Source: Datnioides undecimradiatus (lineage: Eukaryota > Chordata > Actinopteri > Lobotiformes > Datnioididae). Taken from it: a stretch of 64,000 nucleotides of DNA. Shown here piece by piece: positions 11,095-22,349 of this stretch. The notes under the pieces are model-generated. The model saw only the letters and a list, made by a program, of their open reading frames with translations. It did not search any database and was not told where the DNA came from. Position numbers and translations under genes: made by a program. Position 1 is the first letter of the stretch. Each line of letters opens with the position of its first letter. The stretch lies in assembly GCA_008933995.1 (NCBI GenBank), contig WARS01000090.1, positions 3,956,425 through 4,020,424 of the forward strand, given 5' to 3'.

Positions 11095-11245
11095 ATTGAA
11101 TTGGGATCATTAATATTCCGCTCGGGGCCCCTGCGCGCTCGGGCGGGGCTCCACACAGGGAAGTGGAGAGAGATGTATAATGTTCTGTCAGCATATGCGC
11201 CGGGCCCCGTCCATCTGTGTGATGGGGCCCCACAGCAGCAATAAT
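11095..11245. promoter_or_regulatory. GC/CpG-rich block with three GGGCCC words
   Basis: Contains CTCGGGGCCCC, CGCGCTCGGGCGGGGC and a hairpin-like pair, GGGCCCC...CCATC then GATGGGGCCCC (about 11202-11231). It is a short GC island in a CpG-poor context and may be regulatory. Confidence 0.25.
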
Positions 11246-11249
11246 ATCC

Positions 11250-12290
11250 CTCTCCCCCCCCTCCCCTTACACTGCCCTGGAAACCAGTACAGTCAAGGGT
11301 CCCACCGGGGGAGAGGGGGGTGCAGGAGAGAAAGTTCCCAGTACAGCACTTGGTGTGTGGTATCTGTGTGTATCACATGTATGTGTGTGCTTCTGACCTG
11401 TGTTTGTGTACATGTGCCAGCATGCGCTTGAGTTTGTATTACACAAGCGCACACATGCAAATCCTGCCCTTTCATGACCACGTGAGTTCAGCAGCATATA
11501 CCCCAACGCCCTGACTGCCATATTGTGACAGAGGTCACCTGTCTGCAGTCTGGGGACTATTCTGTCATTCTTTCTCCTCCCCTTCCTATTACCCTATTAG
11601 CTGTTTCCCCAGAGGCACCTTATCCTTACTGCCATCTGCTGGCTCGGCATGCATACTGATTAATTAACAAACACGGCTAAAAACAGGCTGGGCACTCATT
11701 AAAACACTCATTATATAGGACATTCGGGGGACTGAGTGTCAGAAGTGTGTCGCTGGATTCCTTAAGTTTTTTTTTGTTTTTTTTTCGTTTTGAGGTTCAT
11801 CAAACTCTTGGTTTCACTTCCCTCGCGTTCTGCCCTCGTCTTCCAATACCATCGGGAGCAGAGCTGAAAAGGGGAGAAGCCTAGGATGTCCTCCTCTAAT
11901 AGGGGCCATGAAGGGGAGCGGGGGGGGGTTGTTGAGGACATGAGGCTCAAGGAAAGGTGAAAGATTTGAGATCGAGCCAGGCATATTGTGAACCGCAGCG
12001 ATGTCGGATCCGACAGAAGTACAAGACGATTAAGAGTGAGTTATGAGCCACGGGGGAGTTATTGGCTTTGGGGTTTTTTATGGGCATTGTGATAGTCGGA
12101 AATTGGTTGGACCTCGAATAGGATCTTAGCATTATTGGATATATTTTATAAACGTGTGTCTGTGTGTGTGAGCGTGTGCAGGAGTGAGTGCACAAATGTG
12201 TGTGCGCGCGTCGTTCGACTGTAACCCCTCTAACCCCCTGCTGCTCCTAGAGATTGAGATCAGGGTTAAGTACGATCTTGCGTTTACACA
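11250..12290. other. Unique sequence with simple TG words
   Basis: Alternating TGTG/CACA words at 11360-11460 and 12160-12210, and a poly-T run at 11767-11783. No gene recognised. Confidence 0.4.
11629..11642 (-). promoter_or_regulatory. Strong CTCF core motif
   Basis: The minus strand reads CCAGCAGATGGCAG, which matches every position of the degenerate CTCF core CCASYAGRKGGCRS. One such match by chance in 64 kb is not very unlikely, so this is a candidate only. It faces the weaker plus-strand word at 8894 in convergent orientation. Confidence 0.45.
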
Positions 12291-12293
12291 CAA

Positions 12294-12315
12294 ACACACA
12301 CACACACACACACAC
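12294..12315 (+). repeat. (CA)n microsatellite
   Basis: CA array within a longer interrupted stretch. Confidence 0.9.
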
Positions 12316-12496
12316 CGCTAGATAAAGCCCTCTCCTTAATGTAAGATCAGTGGATCAGCAATGAGGAAGGATGGATTAATTGCAACTGATGTGACCTGGG
12401 GCCATAAAGGAAGATGTGGAATAAGAGAGAGGAAAAAAGGAGTGGGAGTTGGTCTTAAACCAGCATGTTAGCATTATCCCCCAACGCACATACACA

Positions 12497-12529
12497 CTCT
12501 CACACTCACACTCACACACACACACACAT
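12497..12529 (+). repeat. (CA)n microsatellite
   Basis: CACACT/CACACA array. Confidence 0.9.
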
Positions 12530-12639
12530 AAACCATTATCATGAAACATCTGTCCACCCTGTTGACCCCCCTCAGCTCAGGTCAAATAAGGCCGATTACA
12601 CTGTAGTGAGATGGATGGGAAGATACAGATTGATGTGTG

Positions 12640-12641
<2 letters not shown>

Positions 12642-12681
<40 letters not shown>
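12642..12681 (+). repeat. (TG)20 microsatellite
   Basis: Uninterrupted TG array. Together with the CA array about 110 bp upstream it could form an inverted pairing. Confidence 0.95.
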
Positions 12682-12683
<2 letters not shown>

Positions 12684-12689
12684 AAACCC

Positions 12690-13900
12690 TGTCTGGTTTT
12701 TATGTTGTGTAGTGTGATGTGTGTCCTAGGCCAGAGGGCTGAAGCAGTATAATCCTGATAGTCACATATCTGCCAAAGTAAGGCGACATACCAACGTGAA
12801 CATTCCTCAAGTGTGTTTCAATACCGGCGCTGCGCTGTAGATTGTTTCGGTGCTCGTACAGTCCTTTTAAAATGCTGCATGATCTAATCAAAGACAAGGA
12901 TTTCTTTCCTAATTGGACAGCTAAAGAGATAACTGACTATGCAACATAATGAAAGAAAGACAATTCTTGTTATAAAAGAAAGATTTCTGTCAATGCAACA
13001 GCAACGGAGCATTAAATCCTCAAAGCACAGGCGACTTTGAATGGTAATAAATGTCCTATATGATACTAATGAGACCATGAGACTGTGATATTAAGGACTC
13101 TTTTAACCTTAAACAATATGTATTTTGCGCAACACAGTTGTAATCATACCTTGGATTAAATCTTCACCCTGAATGCTTCAGTCTTGTAGTATCTGAGTGT
13201 ACCAGCTTCTGATCACAAATATGATTTTTACCTGTTTTGTTCAATCCACTACTTAGGCCACACCTCATGCTTTGTGCACAAAGTGCTTTCAGTGAACCAA
13301 GCACCCATGAGTTTTGTGTACTTTTTAGTCGCTGCACAAAACTGAAGTTCTGAAAACTCCTCACCTCAGGGACCTAGGCGATCGCTTTAATTATCTGTGC
13401 TCTCCAACTTTACATAGAATCACTCCCCCTGAAAACCAGAATTAAAGAAAATTGTAAATTGCAACCTTGGATAAATAAAAGCACTCATAGTTGTAAGAGG
13501 GAGTGCAGGAAGGGTGAGTGGAGGAGGAAGAATACCGGTCTTCAGGCCCACTCTGTTGCTGTGGAGGAGCTTCTACTTTATTCCAACAAAAGGTTGGAAG
13601 ACGCCGAAACTCACTATTCCTCAAATCTAGTATAAGAAAACTTAACAGTAGTATATACTGCATATGTGAATGCGATGTTGATGGTGAAAATGATTTCATT
13701 TACTTTACTTTAGAGTCCGTTAGGGTCAGTGGAATATATTGTATAACTTGTACTGATGCAGGACAACCTGAGCCACTTCACCCCAGTTCCCCTTCCCAGA
13801 GCGTTCAACATTGTATGTAATTTGATGATGTCCTCTCGTCCGTTACGATATAATGCCAGAAGTTTTCAACCGATGTCATTGATACAACTTGGCCCTGCTT
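12690..13900. other. AT-rich unique sequence
   Basis: No gene or repeat recognised. Open frames of up to 100 codons lack splice signals and protein-like composition. Confidence 0.4.
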
Positions 13901-13904
13901 ACTC

Positions 13905-15195
13905 TCAGTTTTAAACAGCTTCCTAGCCCTGGGCTGTGTTTCAGACTGCTTCAAAGCTTCTAGTGTTCAGTCACACAGCAACGCAGCACAAAGGCTGCTC
14001 TTCTTGAAGCCATGGACGACCCCTTAATGACCAACTATGCTGGAATGCCTCCCATCTTTGTAGTGCTTGATTTGAGTTCTTCTTTTGACGAGATTGATCA
14101 TAGCATTTTTTTTCCAGACATATTGAGGAAATGGGAGGGAATGCTGGGTACTGTACTGAGCTTAATCAAATCCTTTCAGGCAGAACATTCTCTGACCAAT
14201 GATAACTCTATGTCCTGATCGGTTACAGCCATACACGAGGTACTTCAATGGTCAATTGTTGGAGCAATTTTATTCCAGTTTTATACGCTTATTTATTGAC
14301 ATGGTGCGTTCTTTCGCTGTTATGCTGACGACAAACACTTGTACGTCCCTGTAAAGCCCACTGAGCTAAGTTTGTTTTATTTTTAGAAGAGTTGCCAAGT
14401 AATTGTCGAGTTGCCAAGAAATCTTGGGATTACGTTTGACCGTAATTTTAGCAAAACGTTCAAACTTGTATAAACAATTATCTTATAACTATGTTTTTAA
14501 GGATTCTGAAACTGTTTTGCTTTTATCTTACCTGGTTTTCGTAGTTTTTTTTTATGCCTAACAGAACAACTTTAGACTGGCTGCAGACTGTTAGACTGGT
14601 ACAATATTGGCAGCTGACTCAAATGCAGGACTCAAGTAGTCAGAGGCTCAGGGCAGTTCAGAATTCAGCCGCCAGGCTTTTAAATAGAGTAAGTGTGTTT
14701 GGACACATGACCCTAGTTTTAGCCTCTTCACATTTACTCTCAGTGCATTTTGGGATTGATTTTAATTTCTTACCAGTTACTAAATGGTCTGACTCCTCGT
14801 GATATCTCAGATCTTTTACCCCTGCACAACCCTGCCCACTGGCAGGGGCCTTTTATCTGTTCCAGACTCTCGGCTGAAGACTAAGGGGGACCAAGCTTTT
14901 GAACTAACAGCCCTGAGGCTCTGGAACACCCTGCCTGTGGAAATACTAAGGCTAAGGCAGTGGCATCTTTTAATTCTAAGCTTAAAGCATACTTTGATGG
15001 CTCCGCCTTCCCTGATTTCCTCTGATTCTAGTTTTTATTCTGTTTATTTAAACCATTTTAAAATTTTATGCGGCACTTTTGGTGCCGTGTAATGTTTTAT
15101 GCGTTCTTTGCTTATGTGACGGACTTTGTAATTTTGTTTTCATCACTTCCATACAAGTGATGATATTATTGATGGCTGAATATATAAATAAGAAA
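13905..15195 (+). mobile_element. Degenerate L2-like LINE, reverse-transcriptase region to 3' end
   Basis: Reverse-transcriptase blocks appear in order but in different frames: an STKAALLEAMDD-type block (about 13988), VVLDLSSSFDEIDHSIFF (14064-14113; the usual 'LLDLSAAFDTVDH' motif), CYADDKHLYVP with the catalytic YADD pair (14318-14350), LGITFDRNFS (about 14425), LRAVQNSAARLLNR (about 14650) and DSRLKTKGDQAFELTALRLWNTLP (from about 14864, the C-terminal block). The 3' end has small hairpins (GCGGCAC/GTGCCG near 15070 and CATCACTT/AAGTGATG at 15141-15162). Many stops and frameshifts make it non-functional. The motif order fits the L2/Rex-type LINEs common in fish. Confidence 0.85.
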
Positions 15196-15199
15196 ATGT

Positions 15200-16440
15200 T
15201 CACAAATATGTTTATCCTATCGACTTTAATTATGGTATGTCAATGGTTTGAAACTTGTTTCCACTGCCCCTGAGTGGGCACAAAACAGTTATGGCAGGTT
15301 TGAGTATAATCCTCCCATTCAAAAGTGACTTTGCACGATCAGAGTAGCAGCTCATGCATTTAAAGGGTTGCGTCCTTTAAAAGCAAATGCAACATTAAGA
15401 AAATTGTGCAGGTGAAATGTAATTACTTGTAACTGGTTTATGGTCGCAATAATACTCTCAGAATAATAGGAAGTGTAAAAAAAAAATAAAATTGAAAATT
15501 GCTGATATTGCTAATTTTTTAAGTTGCTGATATTACAGGGAAAAAAGTATTTTGGCAGAGCTGTGCAGTCTCCATCAGATGACACAAAGTTCTGCATTCA
15601 TAACTAGATTGTCAAGGAAAATCTATCCAATTTCATTTTGGTGTGAAAAAAGAAAGTCATTTCATCTCTGCTCTGCTGTGTTTTTTTGTCCTGTTTGTCT
15701 CTTTGTTTGTTGGCATGAAACCTCTAAAAAATTAACAGATTCCAATTAATTTTGCTGAAAAGTTGGGCCAGGGGCCAAGGACCGAATGCTTAGCTTTTTC
15801 TTTCTTCTCAAGGATCTTGTTTTTTTTTTGTTTTTTTTTACACCTAACATGGTGAGATTTCTATCTTTTTTTTCTTTTTTCTCCTCGTGAACAATTGCAA
15901 TTAAAAAACATCAAACACATGCACTCGTGATTTTCCTTTCCCTACTTTTGAATTTTGTGCCTATCTCCATCCAGATGCAGATTAGTAATTTGTTTAAACT
16001 GCTCTTAAATTAAAACAACATTTTGAGTCTCTTCGGACTGATTTTATGAATCAGCCACACTCAGGGCAGTTGTATGCTGTCCACTGATGGGATGGCACCA
16101 GTAGTTTAGACCAAAGGTGCAGGAGCTAGTGGATGATTTTTACAGTTTAAGCACCAGAGTCAACTTAATATTAAAAAAAATCATCTAAAAGAACATTAGA
16201 CTTAATCAGTATTATCACCAATACTTGACATATGTCTGCTTTCTAATCACTTCTACCACTTCTCTAAATAGATGTAATGCCGTCAATGTGTTTTGCTTTT
16301 TTAACACCTCAGAGCAAAATACTACTGTAGAGTAATGAAGTGAAACCTCATGCTGTGGCATTTGTATTCTGGCTTTAATGGTTTCCGTGTGACTTATTGC
16401 TTCAACATCTATCCATCATAGATTTTGAATGTGTCTCGCA
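15200..16440. other. AT-rich unique sequence
   Basis: Poly-A and poly-T runs (15478-15490, 15820-15840, 15868-15880) and no recognised gene. Confidence 0.4.
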
Positions 16441-16444
16441 GAGT

Positions 16445-16580
16445 TCCCCCGTGGCTCAGCTGTCTGGTTCTCTGTGTTGCCAATACCATACACCCTGACT
16501 GTGGGGTTTGACTACCGCCCCTGCTGTGCAGTCACATCTGTCTTTATTACTCTGTTTTCTGCCAGCCCTTACAGCTGCTA
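16445..16580 (+). mobile_element. tRNA-like SINE remnant
   Basis: An A-box-like TGGCTCAGCTGTC (16452) and a B-box-like GGGTTTGACTACC (16504) lie about 50 bp apart, followed by CGCCCCTGCTGTGCAGTCAC, a run familiar from fish tRNA-derived SINEs. It is too diverged, and the spacing too wide, to be a functional tRNA gene. Confidence 0.4.
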
Positions 16581-16589
16581 GCATGAAAC

Positions 16590-17895
16590 ACTAATACAAT
16601 AACAAGGAGAGCTGAAGTCTTGTTTAAGACTAAGCGTTCATCCCACAGAGGAAGACAGCAGAGCAGAAACTGGAGAGCATGGAATCCGCTGTACTGTACT
16701 GTATAAGCCTATGTTAAGGCATGCAGCGCTGGTCTCCTTGATTATTTTCACTTGAGTTTCACGGTATGTGAACTGTAACCCCTCAGGCTCAAAGCTGCGC
16801 ATTTGGAACTGTTCTGCTAAGTGATTGCTACAAGCTAAGCGGCAGTCATGTCTGTGCCTATAGACATTAATGAGATTTAGCTTAAACAAGCTAGTGAGTG
16901 TGTTGTCTGGGTTCATTTGCGTCACCTTTTCTCATAACCCAAACGCACCGCGAGCTGTAGATACTGCAGTCAAAATTCTTTAAGTAACATACGGGTTGTA
17001 TTTAATGTGAGACCTATTGCAGCGTGCCTCATATTGACATTGTTTCAAGGCGGATTAATTTCCTCTGAATGTGCATCATTGCATGTCTCGCTCCTGACAG
17101 ACACAAACAGTAGGATTCTGCAGATCTGCACTTTTCCTTGTCAAGTCCGCAGGCTGAAGTTAGCTACGCAGTCAATAAAAGCTGATGGATCAAGTCAAAG
17201 GGTACGAGGAAGAAAAGAACAAAGAGAGAAACATCGTTCATTATCTATTTAAAAGGAGCAGCAAGAGGCCAGTGGAGCAGATGCAAATGATCACTCACGT
17301 TCACAAACCTCATGGAACCTGCCAGGTTCACATCCGCGGCAGCAAAGCTTCAGGTTTTATCACTGGAATTTACAGTAAAGCTTTTTTTTATGATCTTGTG
17401 TTGGAAGATATAATTCATCAAATGCGTTGACCTCTTTGCCGCCAGGGTTCACCATTAAACCAAAAAAAAAAAAGTTTCTGAACAGACATTCGCCATGCAC
17501 ACGCACACACGGACACGCACACAGACACAGGAGCGCTCCTAATAAGGACATCTCACATGCCTCATCTGCCAAATCCGCATCAATATTTCATATTTACCAC
17601 ACTATTTATCCACTTCGTTTATCATTTATGAATGTTATTTGGTGTGTCACAGTGCACATGCAGAAGATTTTTGTGTGTTTACGTGTCTTTTGTAAGTTTG
17701 CCATTTAGATAATGTCACGGCAGGCCATAAGCTCCTGGCATCTCTGTGTACTGCCATCGACAAGGCTATTCGCTCTGAATAAACAAGTGTCCCCTCTTCT
17801 CAACACTCGACCCTTAATTATTCATATGGAGCTGAATGGGACATTGTTTATCAAGGCTACGGAACCAGGGGACCTTGTGCTCTGAGCTATACACC
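16590..17895. other. Unique sequence, no gene
   Basis: Includes CA words at 17498-17528 and a possible regulatory AT-rich block at 17785-17870 (CTTAATTATTCATATGG). Nothing coding is supported. Confidence 0.4.
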
Positions 17896-17897
17896 TA

Positions 17898-17901
<4 letters not shown>

Positions 17902-17932
<31 letters not shown>
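17902..17932 (+). repeat. (TG)n microsatellite
   Basis: TG array of about 15 units. Confidence 0.95.
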
Positions 17933-17934
<2 letters not shown>

Positions 17935-18100
17935 TAGTATGAGAAAGCAAGGAGAGTGAAAAAGATATTGAACTAGCTCGTGCACAGGCAGCCAACTTTC
18001 TAATTGGTAATTAAAATACCTTTGACAAACTAGCTTTAGCTGTCTGCTCGCTATTGGTATGTTAATGAGGGTTGAAGAGGTAAACTGCGTTCCCACAAGA

Positions 18101-18123
18101 GGGAGAGAGAGAGAGAGAGAGAG
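18101..18123 (+). repeat. (GA)n microsatellite
   Basis: GA array, followed by GGCGAGGAGAG. Confidence 0.9.
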
Positions 18124-18129
18124 GGCGAG

Positions 18130-21100
18130 GAGAGTGTGAGACTGTGTGTGTGTTTGCCATGCTGCTTCTTTTTAGCATGTATAAGTGGGCGCTGACTTTA
18201 TTTGACCCAGAGGTACGTTTGCACATTAATTCAAGAACAAAATTAGCCCAAAAACACACCCTGACATCGCAGCATAGGTGGAAACGAATGACAGTTGCAA
18301 TGTGGGGTGCAATCAACAGACTGTGCAGTGCTTATGCAGGGTGGAGAGTTGATTACTCATCATTTCGTTAAAAGACAATCAACCTATAATCATTTGGGTA
18401 CATGTGAAAAACGTTCCCTTAAAAGGCAAAGCGATAGGTTGGAGAAGTTGTGATATTAATGGAAAGCCCCAAGAGAGAGAAAGTGAGGGAGACGATTACA
18501 AATACATTTCATCCTGCTATCCCAAGTCCACTGACGTGTCACATGTGTAAAGCAAAGTAGTGTGAACAGGACAGATTTACTCGAAATACACTGAAAAGAG
18601 AACTACATGTGTTTGAAACCCCCGAACCCCGAAGCAGTTTAAGGGATTCTGTGTCTGGAAAGGCTTAGGTAGTTAAAATACGTTTTTGGTTTTTTTTTTA
18701 AAATAGGGCCCCACCTCGCACAGCGAAAGGCATCATAAATAATAAGAATATGAAGTTCTAACAGAAAATCTGTTCCTTTTTGCCTTTTTTGCTAATGTCA
18801 CCTCCCAAAACGTGAAATATGTGGCATTTCAAGTCTAATAGCATGTCATCATGTTTTAGCGGCTTAAAGGCCACAGCCGTGATAACAAAGGAAATGGCAA
18901 TGCTTTTACGTTACAGGTGTATCTTTAGATTTAATGCTCTGCAGAGTACCATAATTACAGGGTCAAGTTGGACCAAATTAAGACTCAAGTGTATGCAGGG
19001 TGTGGAAGGTGGCATTTCAGAATGAACTCAGTGTGCGTCAAAAAAAAAAAAAAAAAAAAAAAAAATCTGCCCACTTTTTTTTTACTTTTATGCACTGCAG
19101 AAAATGAATTTCATTGTTGCTCTTTTTGCAAAAATAATGATTAGGGGAGGGGACAAACAACAAAAACAATTATGGTGCAGTTTAAACACTTTTTAAACAC
19201 TTAAGCATTCTCCCTATTCATCTTTGTTATGGAGCTGCTGTAACGTCCTTTATATTGAGCGATATGTTCGCCGCGGTCTGGGTGTTTAACAGGCGTGTAA
19301 CAGACCTCTGTCTGTTCTCCTCCTCCATCAAGGTCCTCACCTCTCCTTCAGCTTATTTGCTCAACCTCCTCCGTACCCCTCTCCTCACCTTCCCACCTCG
19401 TTACCCCACGCTGCTCCTCCCAGATACCATCCTGATCTGGGTGCACCTTAATGCCCCCTCCCCACCCCACCCCCCCACTTCCTTTCCAACCTCCCCTTGT
19501 CTCCCCAATTACAAGGCACTGTCAGCGGGGTTGTCAGTGTTGCACAGAGCAGTGCGGGGCATAGGCAGACGCATAGCTGTTTGATCATTCACTGCACATC
19601 CACACAGAAAGCCACCCTGGATAAGCACACACTTTAGAGATAACGTCCTTGTATCATTTAAATGTTAATAGGCTTTCTATGGGCTCAAACCTACATTTAT
19701 TATTGTGCAAATGAGCCAATTTCCCCATATCTGTGCTGTCGTTAGAGCTGGCATGTTTAGTTGTCTGAACATAATTAGAATTATTGTACTGTAAGGAAGA
19801 GAGAAGCGGATGGGGGAGAAAAGAAAAGAGAAGAGAGGGAGCTCATCGTCTGTTCTACGTAGAGTGGGACAAGCTCTTTGGTGAAAGTTTCCTTTGAGAA
19901 AGAAAGAAACATTCTCGCTTTCTTTTTCATCCCACAGATTTATGGATCATCCTAATTTTCCCTCCAATTTCCTTTTTTTTTTTTTTTTCCACTTCCAAAT
20001 GAGAACGTTGGCACAGTTCGCTTCTGTGGGAATGCTGTTGCTTTGCTATAGGCGGGGACGGAGCAGAGAAAGTGAGAGACAATAGCAAATAACGTACCAC
20101 GGATATACAGTTGGTGCAGAGAGCGCGATCAATGTTAGACAAATCAATTTCAATATCAGGGATCTGTTGGGGGCCCTCAAGCTCTGATTCGGCGAACTCA
20201 AGATGGCTCTGATGTACACCCCTTAGTGAGACAACGCTGTCAAAGTGTGTGCGTGCGTGCTTGTGTTTGAACTATAAATCTGAACATTTAGATATCATTT
20301 AGAGGCTGTCACTGTTAGCGCCCTCATTATTGGATTCTCCTGTCGGATCACACTTTCCATATAGGAGCTGAATACCAATGGATGTCTGTTTACACTCAGT
20401 CTCTACAGAACAACCACTATTTGTTAGGCATCAGTTGCAGCGCGTCAGAGATTAATCTGCTGTGCAGTGTAGGCCACTGATAGCAGGATATCCACATTCG
20501 ACTCAAATACCATAACGTGAAGGTCGTGCAAAAGTGCTGCTCCATGGTCTAACAACACCTCATCACAGGAACTGAAAGAGGTGAACGGCCACGATTACCT
20601 TTACATATCTTATAGTTTGTTGTAATGTTTCTTGATTGCTTGTCACGCTGAATCCAAAAATCTAAATTTAATCTAAATTCAAATAAGTAGTTATGTATGC
20701 AACCAGCATATGGTGCGGCTTCGGCCAAGAGAACGTTGCATTGTGGGTTGTTTGTAGACTTATTATTGCTGGGCTGGCGAGTTTCTTTAAGTCCGTTTTT
20801 GTGTCTTTTTAAAGTTAGTGATCCAGAAAATTGTTTAGGTAGCCAGTATTAACTGGCTCCTGTTACGTGTTTCTTTTTTTTTTTTTCTTTTAAACCATAC
20901 ATGAAACAAATTCCTGACCAGCGAGAACTTTGTCAAATGTGTCTCCCTACGTCTTTGGTACAGACGTTGATGGGTGACCCAATTGTCTCTGAAGCAGCCA
21001 AGAATAACTGGCGTCACTAAATGTCCTGATGAGGAGCTCAAAAGGGCAGTATGAAAAATGCTAACAGTCGGTAAGTTATCCCGACGAGAGGCCGACAGAA

Positions 21101-21170
21101 GAGAGTGAGTCTGTGGCTGATGATAAGTGAATGTGCGATTTGAGATATTGTTTAAAAGAAGCATTTGTTT
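18130..21170. other. Intergenic or intronic sequence
   Basis: Contains a C-rich pyrimidine stretch (19310-19520), poly-T runs (19972-19989, 20874-20886) and an AT-rich block at 19610-19800 that could be a conserved element. No gene or clear transposon. Confidence 0.4.
19040..19065 (+). repeat. Poly-A (26)
   Basis: Uninterrupted A run. I could not recognise a retroelement immediately upstream of it. Confidence 0.95.
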
Positions 21171-21179
21171 GAGCAAAGG

Positions 21180-21570
21180 CTCCAAGTTGATGTCGATAGA
21201 CCAGAACGTGGGATTATGGATCACGCATTGTGGAAAGATGGCGTTTGAGATCGTGAGGTGGATTGATGCAGCGTCAGCAGGATTGTTGGGAGCTGGGTCT
21301 GAGGGTAAAGCTCTCAGTTTACTGGCTGATTTATGTTCCAGACCTCACCTATGGGCACAAGATCTGGATAGCAACAGAGATCATCGATACAAGCCGGTAT
21401 GAGTCTCCTTTGCAAAGCCTGACCGTTCTAGGCGAGAACCTTGAAAATGAGCTCAGAGCAGAACCGCTTCTACTTTGCACTGAAAAAGACGCCACTTGGG
21501 GTGAAACAGGTGTCTGAATATGAGGCCTCATTGGTGCCTCTTTGTGGAATTACTAGAAGGATGAGACAGG
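21180..21570 (+). mobile_element. LINE fragment, C-terminal RT region
   Basis: In-frame sequence matches a teleost LINE C-terminal block: an LWITHCGKMAFEIVRWIDAASA segment (fish consensus has 'LFTSEGKMEREIDRRIGAASA'), LSVYWLIYVPDLTYGHKIW and ELRAEPLLLCTEKD. Frames change between blocks, so it is a dead copy. A minus-strand piece of the same family lies near 35 kb and overlaps it in element coordinates. Confidence 0.75.
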
Positions 21571-21984
21571 TCAGACTTAAGAGCAAACTCATAACACACT
21601 GATATCCCAGCTGGTCTTCAAGCGCCCTGGATTTGGAAAATGCATAGAGACAAGGAACAAGTAAGACACAAGGAAGTTTGACATTTCACAAATGCTGAAG
21701 AGACATGAATGCTGAAGCAAGAAGATATGCAAGATATGTAAGGGGATGCGTAAACATACTGGACAGAGAGATGATCGTGTGAGGTGCAGACTAAGACAAC
21801 AGCGCTGGTTGACGAACCGGCCTGTATGGTTTGACATGACTCCACATTTCTCATGCCCATATTAAGACATGTGAGTTGCAGTAGGCTGTAGCTAGGAGGA
21901 CAATATCAGATTCTGCTGTCAAAGCTCACAATCCACAGTGATGTCAATCATGCCTCTCCCTAGCGACAGATGACCTCTATCATA

Positions 21985-22345
21985 TCCCGCTTTCGTCTCT
22001 GTGTCTGTACTGCACTCCTCTCTCCTCTTTTTCGCTGTCACCCTCTCTGTTTGCCTGTCTCTAACCATCTTCCCTTGTACCTGCATCCTTCTGTCTGCCT
22101 TTCCATCACATTTTCTCTACTCCCCTGTCATTCTTTCAACCTCTCCCCTTCATCCCGCGTTTTCAGCTCACCTGCTTGTTTTGTATTCCCCTTTCCACCC
22201 CAGATCTCTCCCTCCCTCCTGTTCTCCTAATCCATTCAAAGCCGTCTTCACATCTCCTCCTCCTCTTTGTTTTCTCTGTTCCATTTTGCCATTACTACCT
22301 GCGGCACCACTCCCACTCTGCTGTCCCTGCATGTTTAAGCTCCCA
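21985..22345 (+). repeat. Pyrimidine-biased tract
   Basis: Plus strand almost entirely C/T with Ser-Leu-Pro-Phe low-complexity translations in all frames. No gene. Confidence 0.65.
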
Positions 22346-22349
22346 TCAC

